Assembly (NCBI GenBank): GCA_907163375.1
Contig: CAJQUW010008929.1
Span: forward strand, 1 to 64,000
Direction of reading: 5' to 3'
Source of the DNA: Prostheceraeus crozeri
Taxonomy: Eukaryota > Platyhelminthes > Polycladida > Euryleptidae
DNA: 64,000 nt
Part shown: positions 1 to 11,802 of the stretch, piece after piece
Layout of the letters: each line of letters starts with the position of its first letter
How positions within the stretch are numbered: the first letter of the stretch is position 1
Notes under the pieces: model-generated
Databases searched by the model: none
What the model was told of the DNA's origin: nothing
What the model saw: the letters and a program-made list of their open reading frames with translations, nothing else
Program-made: the position numbers and the translations under genes

Positions 1-360
1 CTCGATCAAAAGGTATGGATAAAGTGTGACTCTACCGTCAAGCTGTACGTCTGTTCACCAAAGAGAGAAGATATTGACTATCGATTTTTCCGTTTCAGTG
101 ACGTCACATGGAGAAACTTTACAAAAGAGATACTACCACATATGATTTCATTCATTAAGGATGGAGGACATCAAGCGGATGGAAGTCGTGAATCGCATGT
201 TAACTACAAAAGTAAACTCAAAACTCAATCTTCAAGAAATCGAGCGGAACATTCCCAATCGAAAGCAATGGTTATTAATAAAACACAAGATGAAGCCGAC
301 AACGAATCTACATCTGGGAAGACCCTCAATGTTAACATGGAGGATACAGAGGAAGGATAA
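1..360 (+). CDS. PC4-like protein, C-terminal part (start outside window)
   Basis: The frame is open from base 1. The first ~50 codons contain 'KVWIKCDSTVKLYV', then a 'FRFSDVTWRNFTKEIL' stretch. This matches the second half of the two proteins at 29953-30321 and 30344-30994 ('QVWLQHYRNEIQIYH', 'FSFRKYNWEKYRRYI'). Those proteins have the beta-strand plus 'GI-LT--QF--L' pattern of the PC4/SUB1 single-strand-binding transcription cofactor family. The 3' part of this frame overlaps the start of the TBP-like gene at 161, the same arrangement as in the right-hand element. Family assignment is by eye and moderate. Confidence 0.45.
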   Translation, partial: LDQKVWIKCDSTVKLYVCSPKREDIDYRFFRFSDVTWRNFTKEILPHMISFIKDGGHQADGSRESHVNYKSKLKTQSSRNRAEHSQSKAMVINKTQDEADNESTSGKTLNVNMEDTEEG

Positions 361-664
361 ATATGTGACTATCCTATTCTTTCCAAATGGAACAATCCAG
401 TGTGTTGGTGGCTTCACTGATGGTGATCTACCATATCTACATTCTACGTTGGAAAATTTACTTAGTGACTCATTATCTGAATGGGAAGTGAAGACAATGA
501 CTGTGTTATGTGAATTGAACTATCATTATGACTTTCGTAAAGTCACATCATCAAATAATCTCACTTATGAAGTGGAACTATTTCCAGCAGCACAGATGAC
601 TAACTGGCACCCATATCATGTTCATGTATTCCATAATGGAAAGATTGTGATAACCGGCATTTAA
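161..664 (+). CDS. TBP-like (TATA-binding-protein fold) protein
   Basis: A 167-residue protein of about the size of the two-repeat TBP core. It carries 'VVNRMLTTKVNSKLNLQEI' (TBP: IVNTVNLGCKLDLKTIA), 'ILFFPNGTIQCVGG' (TBP: ALIFSSGKMVCTG), 'YEVELFPAA' (TBP: YEPELFPGL) and 'VHVFHNGKIVITG' (TBP: LLIFVSGKVVLTG), in TBP order. It is homologous to 30666-31211 in the other Polinton. The start codon lies inside the end of the PC4-like frame, and an AATAAA signal (667-672) follows the stop within a few bases. The likely role is promoter recognition for the element's own genes; that role is inference, the fold match is direct. It is diverged from host TBP, so it is unlikely to be a recent host capture. 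Confidence 0.75.
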   Translation: MEDIKRMEVVNRMLTTKVNSKLNLQEIERNIPNRKQWLLIKHKMKPTTNLHLGRPSMLTWRIQRKDKYVTILFFPNGTIQCVGGFTDGDLPYLHSTLENLLSDSLSEWEVKTMTVLCELNYHYDFRKVTSSNNLTYEVELFPAAQMTNWHPYHVHVFHNGKIVITGI

Positions 665-1239
665 GAAATAAATCTATGTTCCTCCATCCTCTGTGATTTA
701 GAGAAAAATATTTGTGAAACTTACATTGTAGCTTATGTATAAAATATTTAGAAAAAGAACTGGCTGCTATTTGTACCATACATTTTGAAATGAAACATGT
801 TTTGCTTTCCCTCTTAAACCAACGATTTGGAACATAAAAACAAGGATATTTACATATAAAAATAAAAACTGTATTTCCCGCAACCGTTTCAATATTCATG
901 TTGATGTGAGTCTGTATAGAATTAAATTTTTATAGCAGTCTTTTCGAAAAAAAGTTGTAACACACTTTTTGAGCAGTTTTTATCAATGGTCGTCTCGTTG
1001 TGAAATCTTGCATAACCGCGACGGGAGATACAATGTTTGAGTGGAAACGATGTAACTTTCTTAAACGTCTGGGGACTAATCAACATAATGCAACTGGTCA
1101 TGTTAAGCGCGGTCGATTTCAGAGAGTCAAACTATTCAGCATTTTATATAAGCGATTTGATTGTAACAACTTGCAATTTCCAATGGTTTACCAGGAAAGA
1201 TTGTTGCTGTCCCGTAATTGTGATGATTAAGCGGAAAAA
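665..1239. other. Gene-free spacer after TBP-like gene
   Basis: AATAAA poly(A) signal at 667-672. The rest shows only short open frames without a recognisable domain. Composition is normal for the window up to about 1240, where homopolymer runs begin. Confidence 0.5.
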
Positions 1240-3880
1240 AACCAAGGGATAGAAAAGGGAAAAATTGAACTTTAGGGATAAAAAAAAACTTATCTCTAGG
1301 GAAAAAAGGACATTCAAGGAAAAATTAATTGGGAACCTTGGGAGTAAGGGGATGGAAAGGCATTTTCCCATTTTTTCCTTCAGATTTGTATGTTGCTTAA
1401 GTTTTACCTCAATTTTTCTGATAGCTAGGGGGGGGGGGAACAGTTAACGTTCTTCGCATTTTCTCGTTATTTTTCAAACTTTTTGCTATCAATTAAGATA
1501 GGCATTAAAAATTGAAGGGCAAAAGGAAATTGTTTTTCTTTCAAAAAAAGGTGGGGGAACTCAAATGGGGGGGGACACTCTAGTCGGTTAGGATTTTAAC
1601 CAGGGGGCTTTGTATAAAAAAAACTCCTTACCGGGCTTCCCACCGCCTAGATTCTTGCATCTTGCTGTGAGATTTGTTATATAATGAAGAAAGTATAAAA
1701 ACCCATTTTTTATAAAATAAATTCCCATTGTTAATTCCATTTTGAAAAAATCATCTGTTGTTAAAACATGCTAAGTGCAGTGATAAAGTAGAAAAAAACC
1801 ATAATTTTCACGTTGCAAAAAAATTTACCCCTCTTTTAAAAATTTAGGCTCATAAGCTTTTGCAAAGCAAAAAACAAAAAATTTTCCATTTCCTGATAGG
1901 GGGGGAGTGCTAGTTTTACTAAAAAAAACCGTTAAAAAAGGTGGTTTGGAAAAAATTAAAAAAAAATGGATTTCTTTTCAAAAAAAGCACAATATAAATG
2001 AATGGGGAAACCTCAATTTTCCAACCAAAATGTGATAATAAACCCCCACCGCCTTCGGCATTTCCGGCAGTGTGGGGAAAAAAAAAAAAAAAGGGATTTT
2101 GGGGTAAGGGCCATTGTAAGAGGGATGATCCCCGCACCAAATGTGGAAGGTTTTTTAAAAAAAAAAAAAAAACACACTGTGATTTAAACTGGATATTATT
2201 TGCAATTTTGGTGGGGCTTTTTCCTCAAAAATCCTTGTCCGGCCCCATTTGGGCTCCGGTTGATTTGGAACTGACGGGTTTTTTCATATTGTTAACTCTT
2301 TCCTTACATTGGGGGAGCCAACGGGCCCCCACTTTCTTATGTTGAAAAATTTGATAGTTTTTGTAGGCTCAAAAAGGGCATTAAAACGCGAAAAAATAAA
2401 AAACTCCAGGGATTTTGCAACGAATTAAAATTTTATTTTGCATTTTTTTTAAACCTGTGTTTAGTAGATAAAATTCTAGATTTGACGACAAAGGGAAAAA
2501 AATTCAAAGGATTAGGGACAGGTTTCTTTTTTTTTTCCAAAGTATAATTCCTTTTTGGAAAAAATCTGGATGTCCAATTCCATTTTCGTTTTTTTTTAAA
2601 AACCTTCCATTTTGGAAAAAAAACCTAAATCAAAAATTTTTCCTTGCTTGATCATCATTACCAGGCCGGGCGAAAAACCTTGCAAAAAGTGTGGACTGTT
2701 TAGCTTGGCTTTTCTGGGGAAAAAAAAAAATTTTGGCCGGTCCAATTGTATTTTTTTATTTGTATGCTTCCATTAGGGATATGGCTCGATTTCCCCTCCT
2801 TTCAATCTGTTTTTTGGTCAAATTCCAATAATTAAAATACCACCATCCTGAGAAAATAGGGGGGGACTGGGCCAATTAGGGGGGAAGATTTTGTAAATTT
2901 TCCCACTTTCCAAACTAATCAATTCCAAATATTGGTTTAACCAATTCCAAAGGTCTTTCTTAAAATTTGTTATACCACAAAATTCTTAAATCCAATGGAT
3001 TTTGGGAACAGTCAAATATAATCCTTGTGGAATTAGCAAGGGTATTTTTTTCAATTAAATAAACCTGAAATAGGCTGTTGGGGTTTTTACCATCGATATT
3101 TTGTTGGTGGGGATTTTATATCCAAAAACAATTAGTTGAAGGGAAACAAATAAATGGGTTTTTCAGTTTTTGTTGAGGGGGGTGAATCCAAAAAAAAAAA
3201 CCCCACAAAAGCCGAAATTGATTTTTACTTCTTTGCAATTTTTCGTTTATTAGGGCTTTAACAAAAAAATATGTTGGTTCTTCCTTCGTTTTTTTTGACT
3301 TGTTTTTCCAAGTCCGCTGTGGGGGGAAATTTTTTCGTTTTTTGTGCGGCTTTTCTTTGCTTCTTCACACGGGGGGGGGGGGGAGAACGTTCTTTGATTA
3401 AAGTAAAACGTGCTGCCCTTCTGTTGGGCCTTTTTAAACTTCCTTTCCTACGCCTTTTTGGTTAGTAAAAATAAAAAAACAAAAAATAAACTTTCGACCC
3501 CGATCCAACTTGTTCTTTGACTTCCTACCGGTTTTTCCGAAAAATAAAACTGTTTTTACGCCTTTCGTCTTTGGAGTTAAATAAAAAAAATCATATCTAA
3601 ATTGGGCGTTAATGGGGGCTGGATTGGCTGTTGGCACCGGCAATTTTCATGGGATTCACCGATATTCCTCCCCTTTTTGGGAAAGTGCATTCAAAGGCTT
3701 GGCAAAAACATTTGCACCCAAAAAAGTCTTAAAAGCACTCTTGTTTCCAACCCGTTTCATGGAAAATGGTTTTTTTACGCCATAACTTTTTGAGTGGGTT
3801 GGGAGAACCCATTAAGGTCTTAGTTGCACCGGAATAATTTGGGGGGCTCCTTACAAAAACTTTGTTTCCGGGTCTACCTT
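1240..3880. other. Homopolymer-swollen, gene-free block
   Basis: Packed with runs of A, G, T or C of 6-15 bases (for example 1430-1438 G, 2080-2094 A, 3371-3382 G). Doubled bases recur everywhere and no frame exceeds about 115 codons. Neighbouring sequence on both sides of the window is not like this. It occupies a place where capsid or protease genes could sit in this Polinton, but nothing can be called. The texture fits an unpolished single-read stretch better than biological decay. Confidence 0.5.
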
Positions 3881-6800
3881 CCAGCCCCCAAAAACCTACG
3901 GGATTAGCCGGCTCTGAATAGAATTGGGGACTCAGGATAACCTACGGACACGTACGGTTAAGACACACGGGTTGTCTACTGTGACATCGACCTACGGTCG
4001 GGGGGTACTATTTTACAGTATACCTCACGGCTTTTAAATGGATGGCTAACGGGGTGTTTGACCTCTATGGTTTTACCTGATTCACATTTGAGGGATTTTA
4101 ACGTACTCAAGGCTTATGACGACGACGTATTAGGCTACGGCTAGATAACTAACGGTCGCCACGGTAAAGAATTCAACGGCGCGATCTTCTCTTCGTACGG
4201 ATATGTGACTATCTCGCGTAAGGTAGATCAGGGATTTTTATTCCGGTGACGTTGACTATTAGACCGTTATCACGGCACTTAACAAATCAGAGAGGTCGGA
4301 AACTAGACTAATCTACTCTACGGAATCCGGGATTTAGGTCATTAAGACTCTAGGCTTGGTATTCAGTACTATGCTTCGGGTATAACGCATCTTCAGTTTG
4401 GAGTGGTAACGGCTATCGACGTATCGGACACTGGGACTTCTTTATGGGGAGGTTCCGTTTTTTTATTTGAATTCATTCGATAGTTCTTTTCCACTAACCG
4501 GCATTTTACCGCCGGTCAGGGGTTCGGATTTCACTATGTAAGCGGGTCGTGTTTTCGGGCGGAAGTACTCCTTCTTGAAGAACCGTTATGGGTACAGATT
4601 TTTTAAGCTGTTCCACCATGATATACACGGCTTTTCTTATTTGGAGTCTTTGATTGGTTCGGTGCATCGTTCTAGTGGTATTGGCGTTTTATAGATTGTT
4701 TCGTAATTGAATAGTCGGATATTCGTGTTATGGTGTCCGTAGTAACCCTTCTTCCTCTTTCCGGGTTACCCGGACTAGTTCGGTGTAGTGAGGAGTTGCG
4801 TTGTATGATCGTTTTGCGGGATGATTGTTTTTTCCTATTGTTCTTCTAGAAAACCTGTTGGTCTAGAATCTTTCGTCGTTTAACGGCGTGAGGATTCCGT
4901 TTGGGTGTGTCGTGTCGCCGGTTGCTTTGGTTTGGGGTATTGTCATTTTTCTTGAGTGACGTATGTCACCAGTTCGCTGGGTGGAGTATTGAGTTCTGTT
5001 GTGTTAAGTACTCATTTCCGCGGCGGCGGCCCGTGAACGTTGTCTAGTGAGGCGGTATGATTAATTCCGGATCAAAAACATTGTAATGTGATTAAAGGTT
5101 GCTTTCGTTTGGCGTGAGGAGCGGGAAAGTGCGGTAGTACTTGATCTCATCGGTTGAGATAAGTTTCGGTACGTTGATCATTCCGTAAACGTTGTCGGCT
5201 GTATGACGATCAGACGTTACTGATTTACAGGATAAACGACGACACGGTATTAGCCCCGGTTCTAGATCGGCTTCGGCGACGCGGCTATAGCTCCCTTACG
5301 TTGTATGTTAGTTTAAGCGACACTCGTGTGACCCTAATTGGGGATCAGTCTCTTGCTGTGGATTATATATCTCTGGATCTTTGTTGTTTCTCGCGTTAAC
5401 CGGTCGGCGTTTTGGTTACTTTCGAACTGTGACAGCCCCTTATATCGGTTCACCACGAAGCTTAAGTTACAGAATAAATACGATGTGTAAGCACAGGAAG
5501 GTTCGATATAGTTTGTGTGTGCTATAGACGCACGGCAAGTATACACGATTAACCATTTCTACCGGCTTATCTAACTCGGTAACACCATGTAATGAATCGG
5601 TAAATACCCGTGTATCTAATGACCTGCTGATACATCAGGAGTGTGTCACTGCGAGTTTAACCCTGACCTATCCCCTATTGTTTAAAGTAAAAACATAAGA
5701 CGGGGACAAATAAAGTTAGTCGGTCTCATAGTGTAGGTTAGTATAAACATTACCTCTGAAAAGGCTTATACGGTAAGGATTTGATATCTTTACACGAGAA
5801 TACCAAACCGATTCACCTCACTACGTGATTCTTAACCGTGGTTAATCTACCGGTATATATTATCGGATTTAAGTGTTCAAAAGCTGGACAACTGAAGTAA
5901 ACCTGTTTTAAGCACGGAGATATCCACGGACGCCCATACGGGACTGTGACCCACCAATCGGATAACGAACCGAACCGGCTATGATTACATTGACTAACCC
6001 TCATACTCATACGGATCGGACACGCTGGTAACCAACGCTCCTTCATTCTGACCTTTTAGATACTCTCTTACAATTTACATATAGTATCGAAACACGAGTA
6101 GAACCTATGCACGCGCATTTGTTTGGTAAATTAATACTGTTATTACGCTAAGGGCGACTCGTGTGTACGATAACGGCTATCCGATCATTTATAACCAAAA
6201 GGTCACACGGTGGACGATATCCTAGGACCTACGACTTTTAGTTACGGGGGTTAATACTTATAAACGCTACACGTGGATGTACTAATAATTTGAGATTTAG
6301 ACGGCCGTAAACGGGTCAGCCTTCGGTATAGCGAATTATTCCCCCGAACCCTATTAATCTGAATGAAGAGCTACTTAATGCCGGGGACTAGCCGGTACCG
6401 CGGCTTTATCTATTCTCAGGTAACCAAGAAAAGTATGAATTCCGGAAATCGGGACTTTTGAGAGAAGATGAACACGTACTGTACGAAAGAAACCGCTAAT
6501 AAGAGAACGGCTCAGTCACCGTTACCATAGGACCCATAGAGCGGTTACATGACCAAGTTAGATCTTAATAGAAGTTGAAAATACCCGTACTTGTTGATCA
6601 CCTAACGGCTTGTAAAAGCATTAATCGCGACCAAAGAGCGGATTCTGATTATCTAAGACTTACTCGCCGACAGGGACGACACGACAAAAACTCCAATAGA
6701 CGACACGTAAGTAGATCGCAGGCGCCAACGGATATTTCGTGGTAAACATGGGTATCAATGAAAGATAGAGTAAGACGGATACAACAGTACGAATGTACCA

Positions 6801-8236
6801 CTTTATAGATTATGTATACTATATTATTTATTGGGTACGAACGGTAACAATAAGGTCCGGAGACCGACTATTGTTAAAATGAAGGGCTAACATCATTTTA
6901 TAACCACGCACGGCTCAAGCAGTATGAAACTCTAGATGTAGCTAGACTTACCTACCGGTTAACCGTTAGACCTTAATTTTAACGATGAATTAGTGGTACG
7001 ATACCATTTTACGGATAACGTTAGACCGTAACGGGTACGTGTAATGAAAATATCACTACAACATATGCCTAACTAATGCCTTTGTAATACCTGCAAGCAG
7101 TAGTATTACCGGAGTATATATACGAACGGTATACGGGATCTTAACTGTGTGTACGGTATACTTACCGACGGCTGATTGATGGAATACACGACCCTAAACC
7201 GGTTTCTTTCGTCGGTTACGGCTTCGATACTCAGGTATAAACTGACATGTGTGGTTTTCTCGGATATGCCACCAACCATAGGCGGCAATGATTGTAAATA
7301 ATAGTACTTTAACGTATGACGTACTTACGCGCATTACGGAGTCGTTAAAACAGACTAGTAAGGTTAGAAATACGTAGGGATTACGATACGAAACCTCGCG
7401 AACCCGGAAGAACGGTACTTCGATTAATGGCCTTAGCTCGGAATATCGTTCCCACACTGATTACTTTACCCAGAACGGCACAGGCGGACTCCACGGAATC
7501 ACAGCGATTGGTCGGTGAATACCGTCCGGTAAAAGAGACTCCGTAGTGTTACCGAACGGCTAAGACGTATACTATTGGAGAATTTCGGCAGGCTCACAAA
7601 TAACAGAGAACTCGAGATTAGATTTTGGACTTAATAGTAACAAAGCCTTGGGAGACTGTAAGACTACACTATCATCCGGTTATTTGAATTAGGTTTAATA
7701 AACATTGTCTTTATACCACCTACCGAATCTGGACGACGGACGTTTGACGGGTAAACAAACGGTCCCGGTTACACAATTTATGTATAGTTTGTTCATACTA
7801 AAGTTAAACAGAGTAGTAGAAGTATAACAGTACTAACTACGACCTATGTACACTCGATGACACACCGCCACTTGAACATATAACCTGAACGTATTTAATC
7901 AAAGTATAGACCACATGCTTCCTCAATAAGGACACTGAAAGGAAGTAGAATATACGCTACAACTACGAACCTTCACTTACGAAAAATAGTAGATGACCTA
8001 TCGGAGGAAACTCGGACACCCTGAACTGACCGCAGGCACGAATCAGCGATCATAACTCTTGGTGACGATGAGTATGCGCAAATAACATACCAAATATTAT
8101 AATCAGTTACCGGGAGACGCGGTTATGGATCAAACACGTTATTGTCGGTATATATACGGGTCGACACCGATGAGTCCCGGCTATGCCTGACATTATGTCC
8201 CGTAGATAATTATAGATCCCACAATAGCGTAAAGCC
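3881..8236. other. CpG-rich, gene-free block of unlike composition
   Basis: Composition changes again. Homopolymers become short, CpG and 'TACGG/CCGTA'-type words are very frequent (around 4-8 CpG per 60 bases in many lines, versus 1-2 in the coding sequence to the right), and no open frame exceeds 87 codons on either strand. The block ends abruptly at the stop codon of the gene at 8237. I recognise no gene or repeat in it. Confidence 0.5.
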
Positions 8237-9847
8237 TTATTCTCGTGTCCTGATGTGTAGTGTTAAAACAGTAACACCACCACAGAATGGTACTACTTCA
8301 CCTGTATCATCATGAATTGATATGTCAATTCTATTGATGACATTTCTGCTCATTGGTACATACATCGTGTTAAAAAATTCTCGATTGATTAGTTGCTTCC
8401 TTACGGATGAGAGTGGAAATGTGCGCAGAAGTGGGGCCTCAATGTCGCCAACCCTTGTATATTCAATAATGTTACAATAGACGTATAAGTTACTTATATC
8501 ACGCTCTAGTGATGGGGCTGTATCGCCTATTGATGAGCCTTCATAAATAGTTGATTTTGAGAATCCCAATGTGGACGTTAACACGCTATCCAGCTTGATA
8601 AGAGAGTTCTTCCCTACCTTTAGAATCATGCGTTTCTTATGTGGATCATAAGAAAAGTGATATTCATCTGCATCAAGGTAATCTACACCAAACTCATTTA
8701 ACTTTGTACACAATTCAGATGGCGTTTTCAAGCTTTCAATGTTCAAATTAACTCTTTTTACAAGTTCACTGGAAGTAGACAATTCATCACCCAATATGTC
8801 TTCGCTGTATACGTGGATATCCCATGAAGCATTTGTTGATGCTTTGAGTTTAGAAGAGGACAATTGAACCTTGAATGTATCATTTAACTCAGTCAACCAA
8901 GGTGCGCTTTCAAGGCCCTTAAACATCCCAATCATTTCAGATCCGAATTCAATAACAGCGGACTCAGACTTTTCCAATGGTGTCTTTTTAGTAAAAACAA
9001 TAAATTCTGCCTCCGTTTCAACAGTAAATAAAGTTACTTTCTCTTTCTTATATTCACAAGTCATTAACGTTTCTGGCACTGATCCTTGAAACTTTCTTGC
9101 AAAGTCTTCAACACTTCTAATGACCTCAAATTTATTTTTTACTCGGATGCTCCTCTTTTGTAATGCATACAATGGCACAATTCTACATTGAAAATCAGTG
9201 ACTTTCCTCTCCGAATTCCACCCACGTCCATTGTACCAATACCTTGATGAGAAAGTTGTTCTGGAATACCCAAAAGCATGACTCAAATCCTTACCTAATA
9301 CAAGAAGAACATGCTTCCCTTCCTTCATCAATTTTGTTGACCCCTTTATGACTGGTTTGTAGAATTTATTCAAAGTCAGCTTGAAGAGATCATTTATTCG
9401 TTCAAACATTCTACCGATTTCCTTTTCTGTATCTTGCAAGCTCATTGTGGGAACCTTAGAATCAAAAGTTGACGTTGCAAATGCCTTTTGAATTTTAATC
9501 ATGTTTTGGACAGATGGTAAAGATGTTGAAAAAGGATGTAAAGTTAGATGATGAAAAGCCCATGTACCATGTAGACTATTTTGAAATATGCGAAAGCAAT
9601 CATCCTTCTCTCGTACTTCTTTATGTAATTCAAAATAATTGTTTTTTAGCAAACTGATATCGTTGTAATAAGTAATTTCAGTTAGAGCAACTTCATGGGG
9701 TCCATGCAGAGTAATTGGATTAGCGAATTCAACAGAGTATAGAGATGGTTTGTTACTTGGGAATATCTTGGGGTTGCTATTGCTTGGAAGAATGATGTTG
9801 AAGTTAGTAGACATGTTGACCTCATATACACGTATGTAAGAAGTCAC
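8237..9847 (-). CDS. Large Polinton virion candidate ('LPSN' N-terminus)
   Basis: A ~530-residue protein. The likely start is the internal Met at 9814 (MSTNFNIILPSN), which lines up with its homologues. The N-terminal signature 'ILPSN-(x)-FPSNKPSLYSVEF-(x)-HEVALTEITYY' matches the two tandem genes at 26972-28522 and 28532-29950. The remainder is beta-rich with scattered similarity and no enzyme motif. The family is conserved in Polintons without a firmly known role; a capsid-surface (penton or fibre-like) function is inference from size, composition and late-gene position. Here it sits directly beside the integrase, whereas in the other element the homologues flank the polymerase, so gene order differs between lineages. 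Confidence 0.55.
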   Translation of the reverse strand: MTSYIRVYEVNMSTNFNIILPSNSNPKIFPSNKPSLYSVEFANPITLHGPHEVALTEITYYNDISLLKNNYFELHKEVREKDDCFRIFQNSLHGTWAFHHLTLHPFSTSLPSVQNMIKIQKAFATSTFDSKVPTMSLQDTEKEIGRMFERINDLFKLTLNKFYKPVIKGSTKLMKEGKHVLLVLGKDLSHAFGYSRTTFSSRYWYNGRGWNSERKVTDFQCRIVPLYALQKRSIRVKNKFEVIRSVEDFARKFQGSVPETLMTCEYKKEKVTLFTVETEAEFIVFTKKTPLEKSESAVIEFGSEMIGMFKGLESAPWLTELNDTFKVQLSSSKLKASTNASWDIHVYSEDILGDELSTSSELVKRVNLNIESLKTPSELCTKLNEFGVDYLDADEYHFSYDPHKKRMILKVGKNSLIKLDSVLTSTLGFSKSTIYEGSSIGDTAPSLERDISNLYVYCNIIEYTRVGDIEAPLLRTFPLSSVRKQLINREFFNTMYVPMSRNVINRIDISIHDDTGEVVPFCGGVTVLTLHIRTRE

Positions 9848-9860
9848 ATGCTATATTAGC

Positions 9861-11012
9861 TTAAAAGTTACGAGTGTCTCCCACCTCCACATTTTGTAGA
9901 TCCTGGTGCGTTATCCAGCTATTGAATGAATCAGGATATCCTTTCCATTTAACTAGATATTTCCTTTGATTGCCATGGCCTTTCCTCCTAATTATTTTGT
10001 CAATCATATACACCTCTTCACTTCTGTCTACTACTTGCAATTCATAAGAGTAAAATTTTCCTTCAATTGGATTGCCATGGTAATCTATTAATTTATACAT
10101 GGTGGGTCTAAATTTTGTATTTACTTCATCTACAAAAAACTCTTCTTCAGTCCAATTAGGTAGGTACCCCTTCTCAAATGTAGACTTAACCTTTGAAATC
10201 CGAACTCTATCACCAACATTAATTTTCTTTTCATTGGAAATGTTTTTCGCTTTCTTATCATACAATCGAAGCCATACATCCATCGCATTATCTGGGGTAA
10301 CATCAACAGGTTTCATCTTAATGATTCGATGGTAGCTTTCATTGTAATTCTAAACAAATTTCTACAGCTGACCTACCCAAACATGTGTATTTTTTGCAGT
10401 GAAATAGCGCCATATTTTTGTCTTCAAAGTGCGATTGAACCTCTCAACCATGGCAGCTTTATAAGCACTTTTGACACTAAACAATTCCACATTATGACTT
10501 TTAAGGAGACTTCGAACATGAGAGTTTTCGAATTCCTTCCCTTGATCGGTCTGTATTCTTTGCGGAACACGCCCCTCATCGAAAATGCTCTGAAAAGCCG
10601 CTTCAACTTCTGGTCCTCGTTTAGATTTCAGCGCACGTGCCCAAGCATAGCGAGATAAAATATCTATTACGGTTAAGATGTATTTATAGCCATCATTGTA
10701 CTGTGATATCTGTTGCATGTCAGCCAAGTCCGCTTGCCATTGACTATCTATATTGTTAACAACATATTTTCTTGTTGGAAACCGCTTTCTCGCATTTTTG
10801 TGAAGAGTGTAAGTCGGTTGACTCCTTAACCACTTCTTGACTTTCTCTATCCCCACACCTGCTGCACGAGCTAGAACCTCCGGACGACTGAAACTTACGG
10901 GGTGATTTAAGTCGTAATAAATCTTTCTGAGTTTCACTGCTGTACTCATCGTCTTTGTTTTGATTTGCACGCGTATTACTCCCACAGCAACTGCTAACAC
11001 AATTGATATCAA
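9861..11012 (-). pseudogene. Polinton integrase with chromodomain (broken)
   Basis: Retroviral-type DDE integrase of the Polinton family. The N-terminal part has 'LRKIYYDLNHPVSF' and 'VKKWLRSQPTYTLHK', the core has 'WQADLADM', 'QTDQGKEFEN' and 'VERFNRTLK' (the three acidic residues), and the C-terminal part has an SH3-like stretch 'KINVGDRVRISKVKSTFEKG' and a chromodomain 'KYLVKWKGYPDSFNSW'. It is closely parallel to 33476-34696. The role was insertion of the element with a 6-bp target duplication. The gene is broken, about one break. The likely start is the Met of 'MSTAVKLRKIYYD'. Confidence 0.85.
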
Positions 11013-11082
11013 CCTCTATGCCCTCTTCTCCTTTACCTTCGAGCGCAGATTTCAAACAGCAGCAAAACTTTTGTAGCGACAT
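10756..11082 (-). CDS. Small Cys-rich frame overlapping integrase 5' end
   Basis: Begins 'MSLQKFCCCLKSALEG', with a second cluster 'CVSSCCG' before running in another frame through the integrase start. The other Polinton has a Cys-rich frame in exactly the same place (34527-34742). Only the first ~45 residues, upstream of the integrase core, are likely to matter. Function unknown; paired cysteines could bind metal or be lipid-modified. Confidence 0.35.
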   Translation of the reverse strand: MSLQKFCCCLKSALEGKGEEGIEVDINCVSSCCGSNTRANQNKDDEYSSETQKDLLRLKSPRKFQSSGGSSSCSRCGDRESQEVVKESTDLHSSQKCEKAVSNKKICC

Positions 11083-11116
11083 GATATGAGAGAAGCAAAG
11101 CTTAATTTATATTTGC

Positions 11117-11793
11117 TTAATATTTACTATAATCCTTTCCAACACGCATTGAGCGCCTAGTAGCTCTTTTTGGTTGAAGATCATCGGGATCATGAAGCTC
11201 TCGCTTGACCGCCATCGTGGGTGGTTTACTTTTTGTTTCATCTTGTAAGTGACCCTTGTCCAACTCATTCACAGTCGGTCCTCCAATAATATTGTGTGGT
11301 ACATTTTGATCAGATAAAATTTTCTGAAAATATGACCACCCTTGTGGTGCACCTAGTTTTCGCCTTACATCTCTGACAGCATATTGCAGAAGGTCATCTA
11401 TGTGACTATTTCTAATAACATCACCAGTTGTTTCATCTATTATCTCCCCTCATTCAACTTCACATGTGGATCAATGAAGTCAAATAATCGCTCAGCGCGC
11501 ACACGATATGGTCGAGATGTTGACAAGGTGCACAATCGTCGCAACTTATCACGAATCTGTCGCCTCTCATCAATGTTTTCAGCTGCTAACTGCATTCGTC
11601 GATAGGGATCCTTAATCTTCTGAATTTCCATATCCTTTTGTGTTAGTTCCTTAAGTTGAGTCGTAATAGGTTGATCTATATTTTTGACTTCCTGTGCACT
11701 TTGTAATGTAGTCAATTGTACATACTCCTCTTGAGGAATGACTACCATCTTTGAATACGACATGTTTGAAAATAATAAGGCAACAAAGTACAT
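11117..11793 (-). pseudogene. Polinton 'VIPQ-EYVQL' protein (broken)
   Basis: Homologue of 34744-35436. It shares 'SYSKMVVIPQEEYVQL' near the start, 'IKDPYRRMQL', 'RAERLFDFIDPH' and, further on, 'APQGWSYFQKIL' and a basic tail ending in 'DYSKY'. It lies between the integrase and ATPase genes as in the other element. Conserved in Polintons, function unknown; the position suggests a virion or packaging role (inference). Broken, about one break. Confidence 0.6.
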
Positions 11794-11802
11794 TGCTTAA
11801 AA

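Noticed and set aside
3602-3793. Possible minor virion protein in the homopolymer-rich block
   Set aside because: Fragments vaguely resemble basic virion sequence on the minus strand, but the block is too damaged to support a call.
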